57,628 bases of DNA from an uncultured Sphingomonas sp. (GCA_913776255.1 CAJYLV010000021.1:1-57628), one strand, 5' to 3'; positions 1 to 10,087 are shown, counted from the stretch's first letter. Notes: generated from the letters alone by a model not told the origin. A program made the numbers and translations.

Positions 1-236
1 CCCCTGATGATCCCAACCGCTATCGCGACCTCATGAACGGGCTGTACGACCATGACTGGTTCATGGTGGCGGCCGACTTCGACGCCTATGCCGCCGCGCA
101 GCGTGCGGTGGACGCGCGCTGGTCCGATCGGGCGGGGTGGCAGCGTTCGGCGATCCTCAATGTCGCGAACATGGGCTGGTTCTCGTCCGACCGCACGATC
201 GGCGACTATGCGCGCGAGATCTGGGGCGTGAAGTGA
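1..236 (+). pseudogene. glgP: glycogen phosphorylase, C-terminal fragment (second, diverged copy)
   Basis: The frame is open from the window edge and encodes only the last ~77 residues of a GlgP, ending with the same IWGVK terminus as the intact glgP on the other strand. The two copies differ at several residues (for example QRAVDARW against QRDVDARW). The stop overlaps the following glgB start by four bases (GTGA), so the normal glgP-glgB coupling is preserved. Because the window starts inside the gene, I cannot tell whether the copy is complete upstream. It lies in the left arm of the 1.2-kb inverted repeat. Confidence 0.85.
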
Positions 237-1204
237 GGCCGCCCGCCGCCGCGATCGATGCGCTGCTGAACGGCACCCACGATGATCCCTTCTCGCTGCT
301 CGGCGCGCATCGCGGGCCGGAGGGCACGTTCGCGCGCACCTGGATACCAGGCGCCGATCGCGTCGCGGCGCATCGGCTCGACGGTACGTCGTTGGGCATG
401 CTGGAGCGCGTCGACGAGCGTGGGCTGTTCGAGGGCGTGGTCGCCGGCGACCCGCAACCCCTGCGCTACCGCGCGGAGGGCGGTGGTGCGGAATGGTGGG
501 TCACCGATGCGTACACGTTCGGTCCCGTCCTCGGCCCGACCGACGATTTCCTGATGAACGAGGGCACGCATTTCCGTCTTCATGACAAGATGGGCGCGCA
601 CCTCATCACGCATGAAGGCGCGGACGGCACCCATTTCGCGGTCTGGGCGCCCAATGCGCAACGTGTCGCGCTGGTCGGCGATTTCAACGACTGGGACCCG
701 CGCCGCCACGCGATGCGCCGCCGCAACGACACCGGCGTGTGGGAAATCTTCCTGCCCGACATTCGCGCCGGGCATGCCTACAAGTTCGCGATCACCGGCA
801 AGGACGGCGCGATGCAGCCGCTCAAGGCCGACCCCTTTGCCTTCGCGGCGGAATTGCGGCCCAAGACCGCGTCCGTCACCACCGCGCCGCTCGTCCACGA
901 CTGGGGCGACGCCGCGCATCGCGAGGCGTGGGCCGCGCTTGATCCGCGCCGCGCGCCGATCAGCATCTACGAGGTCCATGCCGGAAGCTGGCAGCGTGAT
1001 GAAAACGGCTGGTTCCTGTCGTGGGATCAACTCGCCGAACGACTGATCCCCTATGTCGTCGCGATGGGTTTTACGCACATCGAGTTCATGCCGATCTCGG
1101 AACACCCTTACGACCCGAGTTGGGGGTATCAGACGACCGGGCTGTATGCGCCGAGCGCGCGGTTCGGGGATCATGAGGGGTTCGCGCGCTTCGTCGACGG
1201 CGCG
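233..1204 (+). pseudogene. glgB: 1,4-alpha-glucan branching enzyme, truncated at inverted-repeat junction (left copy)
   Basis: Starts at GTG 233 inside the glgP stop. The visible ~324 residues cover the N-terminal CBM48/E-set region and the first strands of the GH13 barrel (HAGSWQRDENGW, FTHIEFMPISEHPYDPSWGY). The homology ends after FARFVDGA, where the DNA turns into its own reverse complement. The catalytic Asp and Glu of GH13, which lie further downstream in the family, are absent. The frame happens to stay open to 1540 through antisense sequence, but that tail has no meaning. About half of a usual ~720-residue GlgB is missing. Confidence 0.85.
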
Positions 1205-1207
1205 CAC

Positions 1208-2179
1208 CGCGCCGTCGACGAAACGCGCGAACCCCTCATGATCGCCGAACCGCGCGCTGGGCGCATAGAGGCCGGTGGTCTGATAGCCCCAGCTCGGATC
1301 ATAGGGATGTTCCGAGATCGGCATGAACTCGATGTGCGTGAAGCCCATCGACACGGCATAGGGGATCAGTCGCTCGGCGAGCTGGTCCCAGGTCAGGAAC
1401 CAGCCATTCTCGTCGCGCTGCCAGCTGCCGGCATGGACCTCGTAGATGCTGATCGGCGCGCGGCGCGGATCGACCGACGCCCATGCCTCGCGATGCGCGG
1501 CGTCGCCCCATTCGTGGTGCATCGGCGCGGTGGTCAGTGAGGCGGTCTTCGGGCGCAACTCGGCGGCGAAGGCATAAGGGTCGGCCTTGAGCGGCTGGAG
1601 CGCGCCATCGGGGCCGGTGAGCGCATATTTATAGGCCCGGCCCGCGCCGATGTCGGGCAGGAACAGCTCCCAGACCCCCGTATCGCTGCGCCGACGCATC
1701 CCGTGACGGCGCAAATCCCAATCGTTGAAGTCACCGACCACTGCGACACGCCGCGCATTCGGCGCCCAGACCGCGAAATGCACGCCTTCCGCGCCCTCAT
1801 GCGCGATCAGATGCGCCCCCAGCTTGTCGTGGAGGCGAAAATGCGAGCCCTCGTTCATGAGGTAATCGTCGGTCGGCCCGAGCACCGGGCCGAAGCTATA
1901 CGGGTCGGTCACCCACCATTCCGCGCCCCCGCCCTGCGCGACATAGCGCAGCGGCTGCGGATCGCCGTCGACAAGCCCCTCGAACAGCCCGCGATCGTCG
2001 ACCCGCGTCAGCGTGCCGAGCGCCTCTCCGGTCAGCGTATGCGCGACGGCGCTGTCCGCACCCGGTATCCAGACGCGCGCGAACGTGCCGTCGGGGCCGC
2101 GATGCGGGCCGAGCAGCGCAAAGGGATCCTCGTTGGTGCCGTCCAGCAGCGCGTCGATCGCGGCGGCGGGCGGCTTCAC
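1208..2179 (-). pseudogene. glgB: 1,4-alpha-glucan branching enzyme, truncated at inverted-repeat junction (right copy)
   Basis: Mirror image of the left copy: GTG start at 2179 overlaps the stop of the intact glgP by four bases. It encodes the N-terminal carbohydrate-binding module and the start of the GH13 domain and is cut at the same FARFVDGA position. Protein identity to the left copy is only about 85% by eye, so the two evolved separately as functional genes before being joined. The expected downstream genes of a glg operon (glgC, glgA, glgX) are not in the window. Confidence 0.85.
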
Positions 2180-4599
2180 TTCACGCCCCAGATCTCGCGT
2201 GCATAGTCGCCGATCGTCCGGTCCGACGAGAACCAGCCCATGTTCGCGACGTTGCGGATCGCACTGCGGCCCCAGCCATCGCGATCCGCCCAGCGCGCGT
2301 CGACATCGCGCTGCGCGGCGGCATAAGCGTCGAAATCGGCTGCCACCATGAACCAGTCATGGTCGTACAGGCCGTTCATGAGGTCGCGGTAGCGGTCGTG
2401 GTCATCAGGAGAGAACACACCGGAGGCGATAGCGTTCACCGCCTGCGCGAGTTCCGCCGAATTTTCGATGACCGCGCGCGGATTGTAGCCACCGGCGCGT
2501 TTGGCCGCGACCTCGTCGGCGGTCAGGCCGAAGATCACGATATTCTCCGCACCGACATGATCGCGGATCTCGACGTTGGCGCCGTCGAGCGTGCCGATCG
2601 TCAGCGCGCCGTTGAGCGCAAACTTCATGTTGCCGGTGCCCGACGCCTCCATCCCGGCGGTCGAGATCTGTTCGGACAGGTCGGCGGCGGGCACCATCCG
2701 CTCGGCGAGGCTGACGTTGTAATTGGGGACGAACGCGACCTTGAGCAGCCCGCCGATCGACGGATCGGCATTGACGCGCCGTGCGACGTCGCCGGCCAGC
2801 TTGATGATGAGCTTGGCCTGATGATAGCTCGACGCCGCCTTGCCCGCGAACAGCTTGACGCGCGGCGTCCAGTCACGCTCCGGATGGCTGCGGATCTGGT
2901 CGTAGAGCGCCACCGTCTCGATGATGTTGAGCAGCTGACGCTTGTATTCGTGGATACGCTTGATCTGCACGTCGAAGATCGCCGACGGATCGAGCCGCAC
3001 GCCCATTTCGGTGCGCAGGTAGTCCGACAGCGCGGCCTTGTTCGCGCGCTTGACCGCGGCGAACCGCTCGCGGAACGCGGCGTCCTCGGCGAACGGGGCG
3101 AGCGCGGTGAGCTTGCCGGCATCGTCCATGAACCCGTCGCCGATCGCCTCGCGGATCAGCGACGTCAGCCCCGGGTTGCATTCCTGCAGCCAGCGGCGCG
3201 GGGTGATGCCGTTGGTCTTGTTGTTGATCCGCTCGGGGTAGAGATGGTGGAGGTCGGCGAAGACCGTCGTCTTCATCAGGCCCGTATGCAGCGCCGCGAC
3301 GCCGTTGACGCTGTGCGAGCCGGCGAAGGCGAGATTGGCCATCCGCACCCGTCGCTCCCCGCCCTCGTCAATCAGGCTGATCGCGGCGATCGCGCGGTCG
3401 TCCATCCTCTCCGCCTGCCGCGCGGCACGGAGCAGTTTCGCATTGATCGCATAGACCAATTGCATGTGGCGCGGCAGCAGCCGCTCGAACAACGGCAGCG
3501 GCCAGCTCTCCAGCGCTTCGGGCAGGAGCGTGTGGTTGGTATAGCCGAACGTCGCCTGCGTGATCTCCCACGCCTCGTCGAAGGCGAGCCCGTGCTCGTC
3601 GAGCAACAGCCGCATCAGCTCGGCGACCGACACCGCCGGGTGCGTGTCGTTGAGCTGGATCGCGGCACGGGTCGGCAGCGTGCGGATGTCGCCGAAATAC
3701 TGGACGTGGCGGCGGACGATGTCCTGGATCGAGGCGGAGGAGAAGAAATATTCCTGCCGCAGCCGCAGTTCCTGCCCCGCGGGGGTCGAATCATTGGGAT
3801 AGAGAACGCGCACCAAGGTCTCGGCGCGCAGCTGGTCGGCCATCGCGCCGGCGAAATCGCCCTGGTTGAACGCGTCGAGCTTGAACGGGTCGAGGCTGCG
3901 CGCGGTCCACAGCCGCAGCGTGTTGACGCGCCGCCCGCGCCAGCCGACCACCGGCGTGTCGACCGCCATCGCCTCGACCACCTCGCCCGGCTTCCACGTC
4001 ACCGCGCCGCTTTCGTCGCCGTGCACCTCGCCGCCGAAGCCGATGGTATAGGCGCTCTCGCGGCGGCGGAATTCCCAGGGGTTGCCGTATTGCAGCCACG
4101 TCTCGGGCAATTCGACCTGCCAGCCGTCGTCGATCCGCTGCCGGAACATGCCGTTCACGTAGCGGATGCCATAGCCATAAGCGGGCAGGTCGAGCGTCGC
4201 GAGGCTCTCCATGAAACACGCCGCCAGCCGCCCGAGCCCACCGTTGCCGAGCGCGGCGTCGGGTTCGATCTCCTCCAGTGCGGCAAGGTCGACGCCCAGT
4301 TCGTCGAGCGCCTTCGCCACTTCGTCGCGCGCGGACAGGTTGGCGAGCGTGTCGCGCAGCAACCGGCCGATCAGGAATTCGAGGCTGAGATAATAGACCC
4401 GCTTCGCCCCCGCGGCGTGCGCGGCCTTGGTCGACGCCATCCAGCGCTCGATGATCTCGTTGCGGACGGTGAGAATCGTCGCCGCCAGCCAGTCGTGCGG
4501 ACGCGCCGCCTGCTCGTCCTTGCCGATGCGATGCACCAGCGTGTCGAGGATGTTGAGCGCGAGCGGACCCCGCTGCGGCACGGTTTCGGTCTCGATCAC
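2176..4599 (-). CDS. glgP: glycogen/starch phosphorylase
   Basis: Full-length (807 aa) PLP-dependent glycogen phosphorylase, releasing glucose-1-phosphate from alpha-1,4-glucan ends. The N-terminal YYLSLEFLIGRLL and GNGGLGRLAACF blocks and the C-terminal EASGTGNMKF motif with the PLP lysine are present. The start is a GTG at 4599 behind an AGGGGG-type ribosome site; the open frame runs far upstream into the next gene but has no homology there. It is followed by glgB with a GTGA overlap, as in glycogen operons. Length matches the bacterial family (about 800-820 aa). Confidence 0.95.
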   Translation of the reverse strand: MIETETVPQRGPLALNILDTLVHRIGKDEQAARPHDWLAATILTVRNEIIERWMASTKAAHAAGAKRVYYLSLEFLIGRLLRDTLANLSARDEVAKALDELGVDLAALEEIEPDAALGNGGLGRLAACFMESLATLDLPAYGYGIRYVNGMFRQRIDDGWQVELPETWLQYGNPWEFRRRESAYTIGFGGEVHGDESGAVTWKPGEVVEAMAVDTPVVGWRGRRVNTLRLWTARSLDPFKLDAFNQGDFAGAMADQLRAETLVRVLYPNDSTPAGQELRLRQEYFFSSASIQDIVRRHVQYFGDIRTLPTRAAIQLNDTHPAVSVAELMRLLLDEHGLAFDEAWEITQATFGYTNHTLLPEALESWPLPLFERLLPRHMQLVYAINAKLLRAARQAERMDDRAIAAISLIDEGGERRVRMANLAFAGSHSVNGVAALHTGLMKTTVFADLHHLYPERINNKTNGITPRRWLQECNPGLTSLIREAIGDGFMDDAGKLTALAPFAEDAAFRERFAAVKRANKAALSDYLRTEMGVRLDPSAIFDVQIKRIHEYKRQLLNIIETVALYDQIRSHPERDWTPRVKLFAGKAASSYHQAKLIIKLAGDVARRVNADPSIGGLLKVAFVPNYNVSLAERMVPAADLSEQISTAGMEASGTGNMKFALNGALTIGTLDGANVEIRDHVGAENIVIFGLTADEVAAKRAGGYNPRAVIENSAELAQAVNAIASGVFSPDDHDRYRDLMNGLYDHDWFMVAADFDAYAAAQRDVDARWADRDGWGRSAIRNVANMGWFSSDRTIGDYAREIWGVK

Positions 4600-4628
4600 C
4601 CCTACCCCCTTGTTCGTACGTGCAATGC

Positions 4629-5528
4629 CTAGGCGGTGGCCGGGCGCGCGGCAACGGATTCGGCGGTCCGGCCGCGATAGGCCTGCACGTCGAGCGCGGC
4701 GCCGAGCAGGAAGGCGTAGACGCTGAGCCACAGCCATGTCAGCGCGACGATGATCGCCCCCAACGAACCATAGGTCGCGCCGTAATTCCCGAAATTGGCC
4801 ACGTAGATGCTGAAGCCGGTGGTCGCGAGCAGCCACACCGCGGTCGCGGTGACCGTCCCCGGCGTCGCCCAGCGCAGCCGCGCGCCGTGGCGGTACGGGC
4901 CGAACCGGAACAGCAGCGACGCGCCGGTGATGACGATCGTGGCGAGCAGCGCATAGGTGGCGACGCGGATCAGCGCGAGGACGATACCCGGGAACCACGG
5001 GATCAGCGCACCGATGAACGCCACCACCGCGCTTGCGGCGATGCCGAGGAAGATCAGCAGGATGCCGCCGAGCACGATCGCGAACGACGTCAGCGTCCAG
5101 ACGATGAAGTTGCGCCTGTCCTTGACCTCGTAGGCGACGTTGAGCGCGGTCATCATCGCGGTCGCCGCCTTGCTGCCGCCGTACAGCGCGATGACGAGCG
5201 CGACGATCAGCCCGAGCCCCTTGCGCCCCTGCGAGCCCGAGGTGACGATATCGAGCTGTTGCCCGATCAGCGTGGCGACGTCGCCGGGCAGCGACACGAA
5301 CAGCGCGCGAATGTCCTCCTGCACCGTCACCGGATCGGCGAACAGGCCGTAGGTGAAGACCGTGACCGCCAGGATCGGGGCGATCGACGAGATGATGTAG
5401 AAGGCCGCGCCGGCCGCGATCAGTCCGAGATTGTCGTCGTTCGAGGCGGTATAGGCGGCCTTCATCTGGCCCCACCAGTCACGCCGGAAGGATCGCCAGA
5501 GGTCGGTCGAGGACAGGTCGATGTTCAT
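4629..5528 (-). CDS. YihY/virulence factor BrkB family inner-membrane protein
   Basis: A 299-residue polytopic protein with about six hydrophobic segments, of the YihY/BrkB family (formerly annotated RNase BN, wrongly). The family signature is visible: a cytoplasmic N-terminus, then LIAAGAAFYIISSIAPILAV, IALYGGSKAATAMMTALNVAY, and a final helix ending in LGAALD. Transport or envelope roles are proposed for the family but the substrate is unknown. It lies 29 bp upstream of glgP on the same strand and may be co-transcribed, although no functional link is evident. Confidence 0.9.
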   Translation of the reverse strand: MNIDLSSTDLWRSFRRDWWGQMKAAYTASNDDNLGLIAAGAAFYIISSIAPILAVTVFTYGLFADPVTVQEDIRALFVSLPGDVATLIGQQLDIVTSGSQGRKGLGLIVALVIALYGGSKAATAMMTALNVAYEVKDRRNFIVWTLTSFAIVLGGILLIFLGIAASAVVAFIGALIPWFPGIVLALIRVATYALLATIVITGASLLFRFGPYRHGARLRWATPGTVTATAVWLLATTGFSIYVANFGNYGATYGSLGAIIVALTWLWLSVYAFLLGAALDVQAYRGRTAESVAARPATA

Positions 5529-5597
5529 TACGGGGGCGAACGCAGCGCAGCGGCGTAGGCTCCCGGTCGACGGATTAGCCTGGGTTAGTTCGCTTCC

Positions 5598-5729
5598 CGT
5601 CGCCCCTGCGCAGGCAGGGGCCTATGGCTGTTTCGTGTGCCGGTCGGCCTGACACAGGATCGTCGCGCTATGTGTCAGATGTTGTTCGATATTCTACAGA
5701 CATGAGCCCCTGCCTCCGCAGGGGCGACG
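5598..5729. repeat. MITE-like palindromic repeat, family A copy 1
   Basis: A 132-bp unit with ~33-bp terminal inverted repeats. Each terminus is itself a hairpin (CCCCTGC-GCA/GCAGGGG type) flanked by CGTCG and CAGACAT. The middle contains a GTGTGxCGG / CTGACACA motif shared with other copies. It fills the gap between the A-type Fe-S gene and the BrkB gene. Confidence 0.85.
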
Positions 5730-5739
5730 GTCAGGACGG

Positions 5740-6093
5740 TTATACCGTGAAGCTCTCGCCGCAGCCGCATGCGCCCTTGGCATTGGGGTTGTTGAAGACG
5801 AAGCCGGCGGTGAAATCGTCCTCGACCCAGTTCATCGTCGAGCCGATCAGGTACAGGATCGATCCGCCGTCGACGAACAACGTGCCGCCCGGCGTCTCGA
5901 TCCGCTCGTCCATCGGCTTGGCCTCGGTGACGTAATCGACCGAATAGGCCAGCCCCGAACAGCCGCGGCGCGGGGTCGAGAGCTTGACGCCGATCGCGTC
6001 GGCGGGTGCCTTGGCCATCAGCTCGGCGATGCGCGCCTCGGCGGTCGGGGTGAGCAGCAGCGGCGCGGGGCGCGCGCGGAGCGTGGTGGCCAT
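5740..6093 (-). CDS. sufA: A-type iron-sulfur carrier protein (SufA/ErpA/IscA family)
   Basis: A 117-residue HesB/IscA-family scaffold that receives Fe-S clusters from SufBCD and passes them to apo-enzymes. The three invariant cysteines are present: one in RRGCSGLAY and two in the C-terminal GACGCGESF. It is the last gene of the suf operon and its ATG overlaps the upstream stop by one base (TGATG). The choice among SufA, IscA and ErpA names is by operon context. Confidence 0.9.
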   Translation of the reverse strand: MATTLRARPAPLLLTPTAEARIAELMAKAPADAIGVKLSTPRRGCSGLAYSVDYVTEAKPMDERIETPGGTLFVDGGSILYLIGSTMNWVEDDFTAGFVFNNPNAKGACGCGESFTV

Positions 6094-6554
6094 CACAGCA
6101 TCCCCAGTTCGAGCCGCGCGTCGTCGGACATCTTCTGCGGATCCCACGGCGGATCCCAGACGAGGTTGACGTCGGCGAAGGCGATGCCCGGCACCGCGGC
6201 GACGCGCATCTCGACCTCGCCCGGCATCGACTCGGCGACCGGGCAATGCGGGGTGGTCAGCGTCATCGTCACCGCGGCATGGCCGTCCGCGGTGACGTCG
6301 ACGCCGTAGATCAGCCCGAGATCGTAGATGTTGACCGGGATTTCGGGATCGAAAATGTCCTTGAGCGCGTCGATCACCGCCTCGTACAGCGCGCCACCGG
6401 GTTCGTGCGCGGCCTCGCCGGTCGGTTTCTGCGCGAGGAAGCCCGACAGATAGTCGCGCTGCCGCTCCGCACCCGTGTCGACCGCGTCGGACACCTGCGC
6501 GCGCGGCGGCTTGTCGACCGCGTCGACCGTTTCGCTCCGCACCGAGTCGCTCAT
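6093..6554 (-). CDS. sufT: SUF-associated MIP18/DUF59 protein (SufT-like)
   Basis: A 153-residue protein. The first ~55 residues are variable and charged; the rest is a MIP18/PaaD (DUF59) domain with DPEIPVNIYDLGLIYGV and the conserved cysteine motif TTPHCPVAE. Such proteins help mature Fe-S enzymes. The ATG at 6554 overlaps the sufS stop by four bases, and the gene is followed directly by sufA. The DPE and the cysteine, characteristic of the active family, are both intact. Confidence 0.88.
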   Translation of the reverse strand: MSDSVRSETVDAVDKPPRAQVSDAVDTGAERQRDYLSGFLAQKPTGEAAHEPGGALYEAVIDALKDIFDPEIPVNIYDLGLIYGVDVTADGHAAVTMTLTTPHCPVAESMPGEVEMRVAAVPGIAFADVNLVWDPPWDPQKMSDDARLELGML

Positions 6555-7768
6555 CCGAAAATCCTCTTCACTCGCTCGATCCCCGCCGCCAGCGCCGCCA
6601 CGTCCCCGGGGCCATTGTAGACCGCGAAGCTGGCGCGCGCGGTCGCCTCGACGCCCAGCGCCGCCATCAGCGGCTGGGCGCAATGATGCCCGGCGCGGAT
6701 CGCGACCCGGCTCTCGTCCAAGATGGTGCCGATGTCGTGCGGATGCACCCCCTCCATCACGAAGGAAACGATCCCGGCGCTGTCGTCCGGGCCGAGCACG
6801 CGGATCGAATTGACGTGCGACAGCGCCGCACGTGCCTCGCGCACCAAAGCGGTTTCGTGCGCGTGGATGCGGTCGAGGCCGATCGCGCGGACGTAATCGA
6901 CCGCCGCCGACAGCCCGAGCGCGCCGACGATATGCGGCGTCCCCGCCTCGAAGCGGGTCGGTGCGGGGGCGTAGGTGGTGCGCGCGAACGAGACGCGGTC
7001 GATCATCGAGCCGCCGCCCTGATAGGGCGGCATCGCGTCGAGCAGGTCGGCGCGCGCCCACAGCACGCCGATCCCGGTCGGGCCGTAGAGCTTGTGCCCG
7101 GAGAAGACGTAGAAATCGCAGCCGAGCGCGGCGACGTCTACGCGCACGCGCGGCACCGCCTGACAGCCGTCGATCAGGATCTTCGCGCCGACCGCATGCG
7201 CGATGTCGCTCGCCTTCGCCACGTCGAGGATCGAGCCGAGCACGTTCGAGACATGCGCCAGCGCGACCAGTTTGTGCTCGGGGCGGATCATCGCCGCCAT
7301 CGCGTCGAGGTCGATGCGGTGATCCGCGGTGAGCGGCATCACGTCGATCGCGGCGCCGATGCGCTCGGCGACCATCTGCCACGGCACGATATTGCTGTGG
7401 TGTTCGAGCATCGACAGCAGGATGCGGTCACCGGCCTTGAGGTTCTGCGCCGCCCACGACTGTGCGACGAGGTTGATCGCCTCGGTCGCGCCGCGCACGA
7501 AGACGATCTCGTTCGCGGGCGCGCCGATCAGGTTGGCGATGTTGGCGCGCGCGGCCTCATAGGCCAGCGTCATGTCCGCCGACCGCTGGTACACGCCGCG
7601 GTGAACGGTGGCGTAGGTGGTATCGTAGCCGCGGGTGATCGCGTCGATGACGGGCTTTGGCTTCTGCGCGGTCGCGGCGGTGTCGAGATACGCCCAACCC
7701 GCCGGGATCGCGGGGAAATCCGCGACCAGATCGAGCGGGCGACCGGCGGCGAGCGCAGTGTCGGTCAT
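6551..7768 (-). CDS. sufS: cysteine desulfurase SufS
   Basis: A 405-residue group II NifS-like PLP enzyme that takes sulfur from cysteine as a persulfide for SUF cluster assembly. Visible hallmarks are the N-terminal YLDTAATAQKP, the PLP lysine in FSGHKLYGPTG and the catalytic cysteine loop RAGHHCAQP. No separate sufE is seen in the operon. Its ATG sits in an ATGA overlap with a small upstream open frame, described separately. Confidence 0.97.
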   Translation of the reverse strand: MTDTALAAGRPLDLVADFPAIPAGWAYLDTAATAQKPKPVIDAITRGYDTTYATVHRGVYQRSADMTLAYEAARANIANLIGAPANEIVFVRGATEAINLVAQSWAAQNLKAGDRILLSMLEHHSNIVPWQMVAERIGAAIDVMPLTADHRIDLDAMAAMIRPEHKLVALAHVSNVLGSILDVAKASDIAHAVGAKILIDGCQAVPRVRVDVAALGCDFYVFSGHKLYGPTGIGVLWARADLLDAMPPYQGGGSMIDRVSFARTTYAPAPTRFEAGTPHIVGALGLSAAVDYVRAIGLDRIHAHETALVREARAALSHVNSIRVLGPDDSAGIVSFVMEGVHPHDIGTILDESRVAIRAGHHCAQPLMAALGVEATARASFAVYNGPGDVAALAAGIERVKRIFG

Positions 7769-7908
7769 GCGCGCCGCCCGCGGTTCGACGCGCGGATGTT
7801 TGCGAAGGTCACGCCAAACGCGGTCGGCGCATCGTGCGCGGAAAAGGCCGAGGGCGCGGTCATCGCCGCCGACGCTGACAGATCATGGGCGTGTAGGACA
7901 GCGCTCAC
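7765..7908 (-). CDS. possible 47-aa protein between sufD and sufS
   Basis: An uncalled short frame exactly fills the sufD-sufS gap. It starts at GTG 7908 in a GTGA overlap with the sufD stop and ends in an ATGA overlap with the sufS start. The peptide is Ala-rich (MSAVLHAHDLSASAAM... ending NRGRRA) with no domain I recognise. The double four-base overlap is the only positive evidence; it could instead be a translational relay that keeps ribosomes moving through the gap. Confidence 0.35.
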   Translation of the reverse strand: MSAVLHAHDLSASAAMTAPSAFSAHDAPTAFGVTFANIRASNRGRRA

Positions 7909-9014
7909 AACGCGCTCTCCAGCCACGCATCCGCGTCGGCGGCGAATGCGTCGCGGACCTGCACGGCGAAGCTTCGATCCCCCGGATCGAAGCTAGTTTC
8001 GCCGCGCACGTCACCGATCCGGTCGAGCGCGTCGGCGACGAACGCCTTCGTCAGCAGCGCCTTGGCGCGCGGCGCCGGAATGCCGCGGCTCGCCATGTAG
8101 AACAGGGCACGCGCATCGAGCTCGCCGACCGTCGCACCGTGCGCGCATTTCACGTCGTCGGCGAAGATCTCCAGCTCGGGCTTGAGGTTGACGGTGGCGG
8201 TGCGGTGGAGGAGCAGCCCGCGCAGCGATTGCTCGCCATCGGTCTTCTGCGCATGCCGCGCGACCTCGACCGCGGCGGCGAGGCTCGCCTGCGACTGATC
8301 GGCGGCGACCGCGCGCCACAATTGATGCGACTGGCCGTTGGGCTCGGCGTGGCGGACGCGCACCGCGCATTCCTGCCTGAGCCGGTCGCGGGTCAGCAGC
8401 GCGCCGCCATATTCGGCATAGCCGCCCTCGCCCGCCAGCGTGATCGCGGCGTCGATGCGGACGCCTTGGTCGCCCGCAGCGAGCATCGTGCCGATCAGGC
8501 TCGCGCCCTCGCCCAGCTCCGCCTCGTCGCGGAGCGTGACGAAGCCCGCGCCCTGCGTCATGCGGACGGCGCGCATCAGCCGCGCCGCCTTGCCGAGCCG
8601 GATGCGGGTGTTGCGGTTCGCCCAGCCCGCGCCGACGAACGTCTCGACGATCTGCGCCGAGGTGTCGGTGTCGAGCACGATCTCCGCCGCGACGTGATTG
8701 TCGCCGCCGATCGCGACATGCACGACCTGCACGGGGTGCGCGACCGCCTGCGCGTCGAGATGGAGCGACCAGCCGCGCGTGGCGCGCTTGCCGAGCGCGT
8801 GCGCGCCGGGGGTGAGGTCGCCGACGCGGACGCGGTGCAGGTCGCTGGCGGCGTCATCGAGCACGCCGTCGACGAACAGCAATTTCGCGCCGGGCAGGTC
8901 GAGGAACTGCGCGTCCGGACGCGTGATCGGTGCGAGCGCGGCGGCGGCGGCGATCCCGCCGAGATCCGCCCAGCGCCACGCTTCCTCGCGATTGGAGGGG
9001 AGGTCGAGGGTCAT
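7905..9014 (-). CDS. sufD: Fe-S cluster assembly protein SufD
   Basis: A 369-residue SufB/SufD-family protein forming the SufBC2D scaffold. The C-terminal part carries the family's beta-helix signature (CAHGATVGELDARALFYMASRGI, similar to the SufB block) and the ADDVKCAHG histidine. The N-terminal helical region is short relative to E. coli SufD (423 aa), as is usual in alphaproteobacteria. The preceding gap to sufC is occupied by a palindromic repeat, so coupling between the two genes is looser than elsewhere in the operon. Confidence 0.9.
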   Translation of the reverse strand: MTLDLPSNREEAWRWADLGGIAAAAALAPITRPDAQFLDLPGAKLLFVDGVLDDAASDLHRVRVGDLTPGAHALGKRATRGWSLHLDAQAVAHPVQVVHVAIGGDNHVAAEIVLDTDTSAQIVETFVGAGWANRNTRIRLGKAARLMRAVRMTQGAGFVTLRDEAELGEGASLIGTMLAAGDQGVRIDAAITLAGEGGYAEYGGALLTRDRLRQECAVRVRHAEPNGQSHQLWRAVAADQSQASLAAAVEVARHAQKTDGEQSLRGLLLHRTATVNLKPELEIFADDVKCAHGATVGELDARALFYMASRGIPAPRAKALLTKAFVADALDRIGDVRGETSFDPGDRSFAVQVRDAFAADADAWLESAL

Positions 9015-9065
9015 GCGATGGGGCCTTGGATGGCGTGCGACGTGGTGAAGATGCCAAGAAGGGGG

Positions 9066-9195
9066 TTCACGCGGAGGCGCGGAGACGCGGAGGTGAAGCG
9101 CGCGCGGCAGCGCGCCCGCATCATCGCGGTCGAGGAGAGGGAGAGCCGCTGGCGCGGCGAAGCGCTACAACTCCGCGCCTCCGCGCCTCCGCGTG
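9066..9195. repeat. palindromic repeat, family C copy 1, inside the suf operon
   Basis: A 130-bp unit with ~25-bp inverted termini built from GCGGAGGCGCGGAG-type steps (left 9066-9090, right 9171-9195). It lies between sufC and sufD and would form a strong hairpin in the operon mRNA. A related copy lies at 56131-56265. Confidence 0.8.
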
Positions 9196-9234
9196 CGCAC
9201 TTCCCCTTCGCGGCTTCACGGCTTCGAGTGACCA

Positions 9235-9978
<744 letters not shown>

Positions 9979-9989
9979 TGTTTCCCACC

Positions 9990-10083
9990 CGTCGCCCCTG
10001 CGCAGGCAGGGGCCTATTTCTCTATCAACACGCGGTGTCGCTTGTGGCGACAGACATGGGTTCCTGCCTTCGCAGGAACGACG
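9990..10083. repeat. MITE-like palindromic repeat, family A copy 2 (short form)
   Basis: A 94-bp deleted version of family A between sufB and sufC. The left end is canonical (CGTCGCCCCTGCGCAGG); the right end has compensating changes (TTCCTGCC...GCAGGAAC) that keep the hairpin paired. Confidence 0.8.
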
Positions 10084-10087
10084 AAGT

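Larger units (their letters stand above)
1..2411. repeat. large inverted repeat of glgP 3' end + glgB 5' part, centre at 1206
   Basis: Base i in the left arm matches the complement of base 2412-i throughout: the two glgP stops (236 and 2176) and the short segments I aligned near both ends fit this rule, so there is no net indel over 1.2 kb. Arms differ at roughly one base in eight, mostly at third codon positions, but the ~50 bp on each side of the centre are nearly identical (two mismatches). The loop is three bases (1205-1207). Both glgB reading frames are cut at the same codon. Confidence 0.9.

Noticed and set aside
137..1540. A 467-codon frame across the glgB junction
   Set aside because: It is glgB only to about 1204; beyond that it translates the antisense strand of the mirrored copy.
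206..2179. A 657-codon frame on the minus strand across the same junction
   Set aside because: Same artefact of the inverted repeat seen from the other strand.
2359..4632. 757-codon plus-strand frame opposite glgP
   Set aside because: High-GC antisense shadow: Arg/Val/Asp-rich, no domain, fully inside glgP.
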